Assembly (NCBI GenBank): GCA_937988795.1
Contig: CALKHY010000081.1
Location: 1-14,900 of the forward strand
From: an uncultured Candidatus Saccharibacteria bacterium
GTDB taxonomy: Bacteria; Patescibacteriota; Saccharimonadia; Saccharimonadales; UBA4665
Reading direction: 5' to 3'
Length of the DNA: 14,900 bases
Made by a program: the position numbers and the translations under genes. The notes under the pieces are model-generated. The model was not told where the DNA came from. It made no database searches and saw nothing but the letters and a program-made list of their open reading frames with translations. Shown piece by piece: positions 1 through 7,058 of the stretch; positions within the stretch are counted from its first letter, which is position 1; every line of letters begins with the position of its first letter.

Positions 1-13
1 GCTCTTCCGATCT
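1..13. other. Residual Illumina adapter at contig edge
   Basis: The first 13 bases, GCTCTTCCGATCT, are identical to the 3' end of the standard Illumina TruSeq adapter. A chance exact match of 13 bases exactly at the contig edge is very unlikely. The genomic sequence therefore begins at about base 14. The open frame continues through the adapter, so the apparent TTG start at base 14 is an artefact of truncation and not a real translation start. Confidence 0.93.
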
Positions 14-3000
14 TTGCAGCCCGGTTCGGTTGTAGAGCAGATTGGCGGTATGACAGGCCAAGTATCTTTGGGCGCCGGGCTGGGTGCAGTTGCCGGACAG
101 CTCGTCAACACCGGCGTTTTATCGGTACAGGGTCAGACGGGTGCCGTCACTCTTATTGGCGGAAACGGTATAGCTATTAATGGCACAACTATTACCAATA
201 CCGGTGTTATAAGCGTTCAGTCGGCCAATCCGGCGGTGGTGGTGACCGATGACGGTAACGGCAACATAACGCTGGACTTCATCGGTGGCGGCGCAGGCAC
301 AGTGGCAAGCCCTGGCGGTACAGCAGGGCGGATTGCTAAGTTTACCGCCGCCCAGGTTATTGCCGATTCGCTACTGAGCGAGTCCGGCACAACCATAACG
401 GTTAACGGCAACCTGACTGTGACTGGCACGACCAGCCTCGGCTCGCCATTATCCGTCTCTAACGGTGGTACGGGTACAACCAGTCTAGCTGCGAACGGCG
501 TGTTGGTTGGTAATGGTGTAGGGGCTATTACTTCCATTGTAGCCGGGGCATCTGGTCTGTGTTTGGTCTCTACTGGTGGCGCGCCAACGTGGGCCAATTG
601 TACGAGCCCGACTAACGCCGTACAGTCGTTAAACGGTCTGACCGGTAACATAACTATTGCTAACGCGACTGGCCTGGTTGACACCATAACCATCGACGAT
701 GCCAGTACATCGAACAAAGGAATTGCTCAATTTAACGGCATGAACTTTAGTGTAAGTGGTGGTATCGTTAATACTATCCAGAATATTTCTACCGGCTCAT
801 CACCGACCTTCAACAGTCTCACGCTCAGCGGTAATCTAACAGTACAGGGCGGCACCTCAACACTTGGCACGTTGACCCAGGCTGGCAGCTTGGTGCTGAG
901 CGATGGCAGCTCCAATACAGTGACTATTGTTGCTGATAATTTGAGCGGGAATCGTACTTATCGGTTGCCTGATGCAGGCGGCGACGCGGTATTGTGTGTG
1001 ACGACTGGTAACTGTATCGGCGGTACTGGAAGTGCACCCAATACTGCACCATATCTCGTTGCGACACTCGATGGCACGCTTACAAATGAGCGGGTTCTAA
1101 CGGGCGGCAGCAACATTACACTAACTGACGGTGGTGCCAATGGTCCGCTAACGGTTGCGACCGTACAAGATCCAGCCTTCTCAACGAGTGTTACTACTCC
1201 AATATTGCAAAGCAGCGGTGCGTTGGTGGTTTCCAGTGCTGCAGGCAACACGGTAGCTATCGACGCCGGCACTACCATTGAGCTGCAAGACAGCACCAAC
1301 GTGACAGGTACGCTAAGCGTGACCGTGGCGTTAAATGTTGGCGCTGGCAATGCCTTCTCGGTCGACTCTAGTGGCGTCATCACTGCTGCAGCCGGCATTA
1401 CTAGCTCCGGTGCAATAATCTTTACCGACCTAGACTGTACGACATACGCCAACGGCGGTGCATTAACCACTGACGGTTCTGGACGGCTGATATGTAGCGA
1501 CGACGATGGCGGGGCAGGCAGCGGAATAACCGGTACCGGAACAAATGGTACCATCCCCGTATTTACCGGCAGTAATACCATAGCGAACTCCATCATCACG
1601 CAGTCCGGTACAACAATAACTGTTGCGGGCGACTTGGTGCTTGGCGCGCCCCTTGCCGTCTCCAGCGGAGGCACCGGCGCCACCAGCTTTACGACTAACG
1701 GCGTACTCTACGGCAATGGCACCGGCGCCCTGCAGGTGACTGCGGCTGGTGTCGGCGGGCAGGTCCTGATCGCCAACGCCTCGGGCGTGCCAACATTCGT
1801 GTCGTTCAGTGGCGATGTGACCGTTTCTAGCACGGGCGTAGTTACAATTCAGCCGAACTCGGTGGCGCTCGGTACGGATACGACGGGCGACTATGTGGCC
1901 AATCTTGGTACGCTCACCGGTTTGGGTGTCTCTGGCAACAGTGGCGAGGGCAGCACGCCAAACCTGAGTGTTCTATATGGCTCGGTTGCCGGCACCGCAG
2001 TGCAGGGTAATGTGACTCTAACCTGTCCAGCCGGCACCGGCAACCTGACTGGCGGCGGCGACAGCATTACCTTGGGTGCCGGCGGTGCCTGTGGTTCTAT
2101 TAATACTGTTGATGACCCGACGTTTGCTACCAGCGTCACAACGCCGAATCTCATCCTGACTGGCACGGGCAATAGTGGCAGTATCGTGGTTGGTAACCTC
2201 GGCCAGAATACTATTTATACACTGCCTGACCCCGGCCAGGCAGCCGTAGATATTTGTCTATCGATCGGCAACTGTACCGTGGCTGGCACTGCGGGTGGTG
2301 ACCTCACTGGCACGTATCCCAACCCGACCATTGCCAAATTGCAGGGGACGAATTTGAGTATTGTGGGCCCAGTTGGCGGCAACGTCTTGGTCTATAACGC
2401 TAGTAACTCGCAATGGGAGAATGTGGCTATCAGCGGCGACGTCGCTATTAGCGAAACAGGTGTTGTTACCATCCAAGCCAATTCTGTGGCGCTCGGTACC
2501 GACACTACGGGTAACTATGTGATCGGCCTGAGTGCTGGGAACGGTATTGATATCACTGGCACCCCGGGTGAGGGTTGGACACCAACCATAGCTGTCCTTT
2601 ATGGCAGCATTGCTAATACGGCAGTTGAGGGCGATACCCAGATTGCAGTAACTGCGGGTACCAATATGACCGGTGGCGGCACCATTACGCTCGGTGCGGG
2701 CGGCTCGGTGACCTTGAATGTTGCAGACAGTCCAACATTCGCCGGCACACTGACCGTTCAAGGTGGTACGGTAGCGGTCGGCACTACAACGCAGCAGGGT
2801 GTCGTGGTTTTGCACGACGGCGCGGGCCAGACCGGCTCAATTCAAATAGATCCGCTTGGGCAGAATGTTGTTTACACACTGCCTGACCCCGGCCAGGCGA
2901 CCGCCGAGATATGTTTGACTACCGGTAACTGTGCTGGCATCGGCGGCGGCGTTACTACTGCTGGCGGCACGACAAACCGGCTGGCCAAGTTCACTGGCTC

Positions 3001-6000
3001 GCAGGCGATTGGTGATTCGCTGCTGTCTGACGATGGAAGTACCGTTACCATTACTGGCAGCGGAAACTTTGTGGTCCAGGGTGGCACGGCAACGCTCGGC
3101 ACGCTCACACAGGCCGGTACTCTGACCGTGCACGACGGTTCCGGTAACGCTATTTCCATCGTGGCGACAAGCTTATCTGGCAGCTATCAATTCACATTGC
3201 CAGATACCGGCGGCAATGCGACGTTCTGTATGAGTACCGGCAACTGTATCGGCAGCGGAGGCGGCGGCGCCCCGAGTGATGCGAGTTATCTAGTATTGGG
3301 CTTGAGCGGCGATCTTAATAATGAGCGCGTTTTGACGAACGGTAGCAACATTAGTCTGACCGACGGCGGCGCCAATGGCACTCTGACGATTGCGACCGTC
3401 CAAGACCCGACCTTCTCGACCAGTGTTACCACGCCGATGCTGCAGAGCAGCGGTGCACTTGCGATTAGCAGCGGCGGAAGCGATTCAGTGATCATTACTG
3501 CCGGCACTACTATCGAGCTGCAGAGCAATACGAATGTAAACGGCGTTCTGGACGTCGCGGTTTCGTTGAGTGTTGGCGCTGGCAATGCCTTCTCGGTCGA
3601 CTCTAGTGGCGTCATCACTGCTGCAGCCGGCATTACTAGCTCCGGTGCAATAATCTTTACCGACCTCGATTGTACGACATTCGCCAATGGTGGCGCCTTG
3701 ACTACTGACGGCTCTGGCCAGCTGGTATGTAGTGACGACGATGGCGGTGATGCCGATGGGATTACCGGCACTGGCACCAATGGCACAATTGCGATGTTCA
3801 CTGGTGTTAACACAATCGCAAACTCGATTATTACGCAGTCTGGTAGCACGGTGACGATAACCCGCTCATTGACGCTGACGAACGCTTTGTCCGTCTCAAG
3901 CGGCGGCACCGGCGCAAGCAGCTTTACGCCAAATGGTGTTCTGTACGGTAATGGTACTGGCGCATTGCAGGTGACAGTAGCCGGCACAGGCGGCCAGGTC
4001 CTGATTGCCAACGCCTCGGGCGTTCCAACGTTTGTATCATTCAGTGGGGATGTAGCTGTTTCTGACACGGGTGTTGTTACTATCCAAGCCAATTCGGTGG
4101 CGCTCGGTACTGATACGACGGGCAATTACGTTGAGGGTGTTACTGCCGGTAATGGTATTAGCATTAGTGGTACCCCGGGTGAGGGCTGGACGCCGACTAT
4201 ATCTGTCGTCTATGGATCGACTGCCAATACTGCTGTGCAAGGCAATGTGACGCTAACCTGTCCAGTTGGTACCGGTAACCTCACTGGCGGCGGTGATAGC
4301 ATCACCTTGGGCACCGGCGGCACCTGTGGTGCACTCAATGCCGTTAACGATCCGACTTTCGGTACAAGCGTGACTACACCAAACCTCATTCTGACCGGTT
4401 CGGGCAGCAATGGATCGCTGCAGGTCGCCACCTTGGGACAGCCCACGACGTTTATATTACCGGATCCGGGAGCCAGCAGTGCTAACATTTGTTTGAGCAC
4501 CGGCAACTGTACTGCAGCCGGCACCGCCGGCGGCGACCTGACTGGTACATACCCGAACCCCACAATCGCCAGCATTCAGGGTAGTGCGATAAACATCAGC
4601 ACGCCGGTCGGCGGTCATGTCTTGGTTTACAATGCCAGCAATTCGCGATGGGAAAACGTGGCCATCGGCGGCGACATTACTATTACTCAAACTGGCCTGG
4701 CAACTATTGTAAACGGCGCAGTAACCAGCGCCAAGATCCTCGATGGTACTATCGTTAATGACGATTTGCAGAGCGGTTCGTTTACTAACATTACCGGTGT
4801 AGGTACATTGACTGGGTTAACGGTGCAGGGCACAGCCAACATTAACACCACTGGCACTGCCAGCACAGCCATTGGCAATGGCACAGGCACATTCTCGCTT
4901 ACCTCAAGTGCTCTTAACATTTCTGCTAGTGGTGTATTGACTGGAGTGGCTGGTATCTCAACCTCTGGTGGTTACACGCAGAGCGGTTCTGTAGCGAATA
5001 CATTTAGTGGCACTACTTCATTTACTGCCGCCGGTACTGCACTGAGCGTTACTAATGATGTGGGTATCGGTGGTACGCTGACTGTTAACACGATTACATC
5101 TAGTAGCTCAATGGTAATCGGATCGACTACGCAGGACCTAACGCTCCAAGGTAACGCCGTCACGACCATCACCGCAACCGACTCTGGTAATACCACCACA
5201 GTGACGTTTATTAGCCCGATAGCAAATACCACCCTCCGCTTCCCGGCTCTCAGCGCGGGCACGTACGACATTTGTACCAGTGCTGGTAACTGTGTGGGGA
5301 CGGGTGTGACGCTGCAGAGCGCGTACGACAATTCTTCTAACCCTGAGATTGTCGTGGATGGTACCAGGGGCGCGTTGACTGTCCGTGACGCCTCAACGCC
5401 AATCGGCAGCAACCTGCTAGAAGTTCAAAACAATGCCGGCAGCACTACCTACTTTGCCGTTACCGCTGCTGGTATCCAGACAACTGGCACTATTGCTAGC
5501 TCTGGCAATATCAATACTAGTGCGGGTGCCGTACAGACCGCTGGCACTACCCGCATCGATAATGCTGGTAACCTGATCAATATAGGCGACATTACTGGCT
5601 CTGGCGACCTTACCCTTGGCGGTACAATTAATACCAACACCTTTACCAGTAGTGCATTGACCTTTGGTGCCGCCTCAACCGCCACAATCTCGGCCGCTGC
5701 ATCTCAAGCCTTAGATATACTTTCTCATGGTACTAGCAGTTGGGGTACCGATAGCGGCAACCTGACAATCGACACAATAGCTTCGGGCGGTATCCTTAAC
5801 CTTGGCACGGGATCTCAAAACAAAACGGTTAACCTAGGCAGCACCACCGGTACTAGTTCAACCAACATAAGCGCTGGTACTGGCGGCATTTCCATCATAA
5901 GTGGCGCTCACGTGGTTATTGGTGTAAGTGACACTACAGGTACCCTACTAATTCTCGACACAAAGACGAGCAGCGGTGACCCAACAGGCGTCGATGGTGC

Positions 6001-6898
6001 TATGTATTACAACAGCGACCTGGGTAAGTTCCGCTGCTACGAAGCTGGGGCGTGGGTAGACTGTATTGGTGGACCGCCGGTGGGGACAATAAGTATGTAT
6101 GGAGGATCTACCGCGCCTGCAGGATGGTTGATAGCAGACGGGTCGGCGGTAAGCCGTACCACTTATGCCGCTCTATTCTCGGTAATCGGTACTACATATG
6201 GTGCGGGTAACGGGACGACCACGTTTAACCTGCCGGATTTGCGCGCTCGTGTGCCCGTTGGCGCAGGCACGGGCACAAAAGTTTTGACGTTCTCGTCGCG
6301 TTCAGGCAATACCATAACTGTTACAGGTGCAAGCAATACGGCAGACAACGAAATTCAGACAGGAACCCCTGTGGTATATGCCAGTACTGGTACAAATATT
6401 GGCGGTCTTTCTGCGGGGACATATTACATAATTCGCCAGAGCAATACATCGTTCCAGCTCGCGACGTCACGAGCAAACGCAATTGCGGGTACGGCGGTAA
6501 CGCTATCCAGCAACGGTTCTGGCACGCGGACTTTTACGATTATGGTTGGCAGCAAAACTCTCGGCAATACCGGCGGCGAGGAAACGCATTCGCTAACAAC
6601 TTCCGAAATACCCGCACACGGACACTCAGTGAGCGGCTCAACCAGCGTAGACGGAAACCACAACCACTCAACTTTCGGTAGCAATAACGCAAATGGTGCG
6701 TCTCCGGCAGGTGCTGGTGGCCCTGTCTTTGGTGTCAGGGTGGATGGCGGCGGTAACGCAGGAAACATTGCGAACTTCACAAGTACAAATGGCGCGCATT
6801 CGCATACTGTCACCGGTACGGCAAGCGACACAGGAGGTAATGAGGCACATAACAATATGCAGCCGTTTGTAGTGGTCAACTACATAATCAAATATTAG
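14..6898 (+). CDS. Giant repetitive tail-fibre-like surface protein with C-terminal phage tail collar domain (5' partial)
   Basis: At least 2,294 residues, N-terminus missing at the contig edge, so no signal peptide or anchor can be assessed. The body is Gly/Thr/Ser/Asn/Val-rich with very few charged residues and is built from recurring modules: SGGTGATSF-type fibre repeats, TGVVTIQxNSVALGTDTTG, GGDLTGTYPNPTIA, and six LPDxG...C-x5-C (GNC) units. A pre-collar segment (GAMYYNSDLGKFRCYEAG, about residues 1993-2019) leads to a phage tail-collar domain (about 2023-2085, VGTISMYGG to NLPDLRARVPVGAG). An inserted beta-rich stretch of about 90 residues follows, then a His-rich tip (IPAHGHS, NHNHS, AHSHT) ending MQPFVVVNYIIKY. 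In phage fibres such tips bind receptors and the HxH motifs can bind metal. Inference: a secreted or surface adhesin of the host bacterium, since no other phage gene is nearby. A prophage fibre is the alternative. It ends in TAG. Confidence 0.85.
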   Translation: MQPGSVVEQIGGMTGQVSLGAGLGAVAGQLVNTGVLSVQGQTGAVTLIGGNGIAINGTTITNTGVISVQSANPAVVVTDDGNGNITLDFIGGGAGTVASPGGTAGRIAKFTAAQVIADSLLSESGTTITVNGNLTVTGTTSLGSPLSVSNGGTGTTSLAANGVLVGNGVGAITSIVAGASGLCLVSTGGAPTWANCTSPTNAVQSLNGLTGNITIANATGLVDTITIDDASTSNKGIAQFNGMNFSVSGGIVNTIQNISTGSSPTFNSLTLSGNLTVQGGTSTLGTLTQAGSLVLSDGSSNTVTIVADNLSGNRTYRLPDAGGDAVLCVTTGNCIGGTGSAPNTAPYLVATLDGTLTNERVLTGGSNITLTDGGANGPLTVATVQDPAFSTSVTTPILQSSGALVVSSAAGNTVAIDAGTTIELQDSTNVTGTLSVTVALNVGAGNAFSVDSSGVITAAAGITSSGAIIFTDLDCTTYANGGALTTDGSGRLICSDDDGGAGSGITGTGTNGTIPVFTGSNTIANSIITQSGTTITVAGDLVLGAPLAVSSGGTGATSFTTNGVLYGNGTGALQVTAAGVGGQVLIANASGVPTFVSFSGDVTVSSTGVVTIQPNSVALGTDTTGDYVANLGTLTGLGVSGNSGEGSTPNLSVLYGSVAGTAVQGNVTLTCPAGTGNLTGGGDSITLGAGGACGSINTVDDPTFATSVTTPNLILTGTGNSGSIVVGNLGQNTIYTLPDPGQAAVDICLSIGNCTVAGTAGGDLTGTYPNPTIAKLQGTNLSIVGPVGGNVLVYNASNSQWENVAISGDVAISETGVVTIQANSVALGTDTTGNYVIGLSAGNGIDITGTPGEGWTPTIAVLYGSIANTAVEGDTQIAVTAGTNMTGGGTITLGAGGSVTLNVADSPTFAGTLTVQGGTVAVGTTTQQGVVVLHDGAGQTGSIQIDPLGQNVVYTLPDPGQATAEICLTTGNCAGIGGGVTTAGGTTNRLAKFTGSQAIGDSLLSDDGSTVTITGSGNFVVQGGTATLGTLTQAGTLTVHDGSGNAISIVATSLSGSYQFTLPDTGGNATFCMSTGNCIGSGGGGAPSDASYLVLGLSGDLNNERVLTNGSNISLTDGGANGTLTIATVQDPTFSTSVTTPMLQSSGALAISSGGSDSVIITAGTTIELQSNTNVNGVLDVAVSLSVGAGNAFSVDSSGVITAAAGITSSGAIIFTDLDCTTFANGGALTTDGSGQLVCSDDDGGDADGITGTGTNGTIAMFTGVNTIANSIITQSGSTVTITRSLTLTNALSVSSGGTGASSFTPNGVLYGNGTGALQVTVAGTGGQVLIANASGVPTFVSFSGDVAVSDTGVVTIQANSVALGTDTTGNYVEGVTAGNGISISGTPGEGWTPTISVVYGSTANTAVQGNVTLTCPVGTGNLTGGGDSITLGTGGTCGALNAVNDPTFGTSVTTPNLILTGSGSNGSLQVATLGQPTTFILPDPGASSANICLSTGNCTAAGTAGGDLTGTYPNPTIASIQGSAINISTPVGGHVLVYNASNSRWENVAIGGDITITQTGLATIVNGAVTSAKILDGTIVNDDLQSGSFTNITGVGTLTGLTVQGTANINTTGTASTAIGNGTGTFSLTSSALNISASGVLTGVAGISTSGGYTQSGSVANTFSGTTSFTAAGTALSVTNDVGIGGTLTVNTITSSSSMVIGSTTQDLTLQGNAVTTITATDSGNTTTVTFISPIANTTLRFPALSAGTYDICTSAGNCVGTGVTLQSAYDNSSNPEIVVDGTRGALTVRDASTPIGSNLLEVQNNAGSTTYFAVTAAGIQTTGTIASSGNINTSAGAVQTAGTTRIDNAGNLINIGDITGSGDLTLGGTINTNTFTSSALTFGAASTATISAAASQALDILSHGTSSWGTDSGNLTIDTIASGGILNLGTGSQNKTVNLGSTTGTSSTNISAGTGGISIISGAHVVIGVSDTTGTLLILDTKTSSGDPTGVDGAMYYNSDLGKFRCYEAGAWVDCIGGPPVGTISMYGGSTAPAGWLIADGSAVSRTTYAALFSVIGTTYGAGNGTTTFNLPDLRARVPVGAGTGTKVLTFSSRSGNTITVTGASNTADNEIQTGTPVVYASTGTNIGGLSAGTYYIIRQSNTSFQLATSRANAIAGTAVTLSSNGSGTRTFTIMVGSKTLGNTGGEETHSLTTSEIPAHGHSVSGSTSVDGNHNHSTFGSNNANGASPAGAGGPVFGVRVDGGGNAGNIANFTSTNGAHSHTVTGTASDTGGNEAHNNMQPFVVVNYIIKY
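1336..1431 (+). repeat. 96-bp exact repeat, copy 1
   Basis: This block is identical, base for base, to 3571-3666, at an offset of 2,235 bp (745 codons). It encodes VGAGNAFSVDSSG followed by VITAAAGITSSGAIIFTDL. Bases immediately on both sides differ between the copies, including at synonymous positions. Confidence 0.93.
3571..3666 (+). repeat. 96-bp exact repeat, copy 2
   Basis: Identical to 1336-1431. The surrounding module of the duplicated unit has diverged, so this perfect block stands out against its flanks. Confidence 0.93.
6080..6267 (+). other. Phage tail collar domain within the giant protein
   Basis: The encoded segment starts VGTISMYGGSTAPAGWLIAD and ends NLPDLRARVPVGAG. This fits the phage tail collar family (Pfam PF07484) in sequence pattern: a small residue plus GW near the start, a central Gly-rich turn and the FNLPDLRxRxPxG signature. 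It lies about 60 residues into the last 270 residues of the protein, as is usual for fibre and microcystin-dependent-protein-type collars. Confidence 0.88.
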
Positions 6899-7014
6899 CT
6901 AGAGTGGGACATGATGGCAGGAGATCGGGGTAGGCTGGCAATTTGTGGGACGCAGAGAGGCGTTGTTGTGTGGAATATTGGGTATAAAAGCCTGATTGTT
7001 TATGGTTTAATCCG
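6899..7014. other. Intergenic spacer after the giant gene; no strong terminator
   Basis: I see no convincing intrinsic terminator behind the giant gene. The best hairpin is a 4-bp stem, ACGC/GCGT (6950-6953 with 6960-6963), followed by a mixed T/G tract, which is weak. A TATAAA at 6983-6988 has no well-spaced -35 box. Confidence 0.4.
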
Positions 7015-7044
7015 TTTACGGGCGGGTGCTAAATTCGGTATACT
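7015..7044 (+). promoter_or_regulatory. Promoter for the LCP gene
   Basis: A -35 box TTTACG (7015-7020), an 18-bp spacer and a -10 box TATACT (7039-7044) fit the sigma-70 consensus. The predicted transcription start is at about 7051. That lies downstream of the ATG at 7047 and about 8 bases before the ATG at 7059, which supports the second ATG as the true start and a nearly leaderless mRNA. Confidence 0.6.
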
Positions 7045-7058
7045 GAATGCTGTTGTCT

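Larger units (their letters stand above)
836..4715 (+). repeat. Tandem duplication of a ~2.23-kb unit inside the giant gene
   Basis: Sequence from about 836 to 2480 is repeated in the same order at about 3071 to 4715, with an offset of 2,232 bp near its start and 2,235 bp further in (744-745 codons, frame kept). Matching landmarks are VQGGTSTLGTLTQAG / VQGGTATLGTLTQAG, NERVLTGGSNITLTDGGANG / NERVLTNGSNISLTDGGANG, and GGDLTGTYPNPTIA in both. Protein similarity is high but most codons differ synonymously, so the duplication is old. The first copy carries an extra segment of about 590 bp (about 2480-3070) before the second begins. Confidence 0.85.

Noticed and set aside
958..1683. Long antisense open frame (241 codons) opposite the giant gene
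   Set aside because: It lies wholly inside the giant gene. Its sequence is the Pro/Val/Leu-rich mirror of Gly/Thr/Asn repeat codons, and a near copy appears opposite the duplicated unit at 3286-4125, as expected for a shadow of the repeat.
3286..4125. Long antisense open frame (279 codons) opposite the giant gene
   Set aside because: Same composition as the 958-1683 shadow and explained by the 2.23-kb duplication; no start signals and no recognisable domain.
14..6898. CRISPR array or satellite DNA suggested by the repetitive sequence
   Set aside because: Repeats are in-frame protein modules with diverged codons and no regular short repeat/spacer pattern.
6950..6970. Intrinsic terminator after the giant gene
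   Set aside because: Only a 4-bp stem followed by a G-interrupted T tract; too weak to call.
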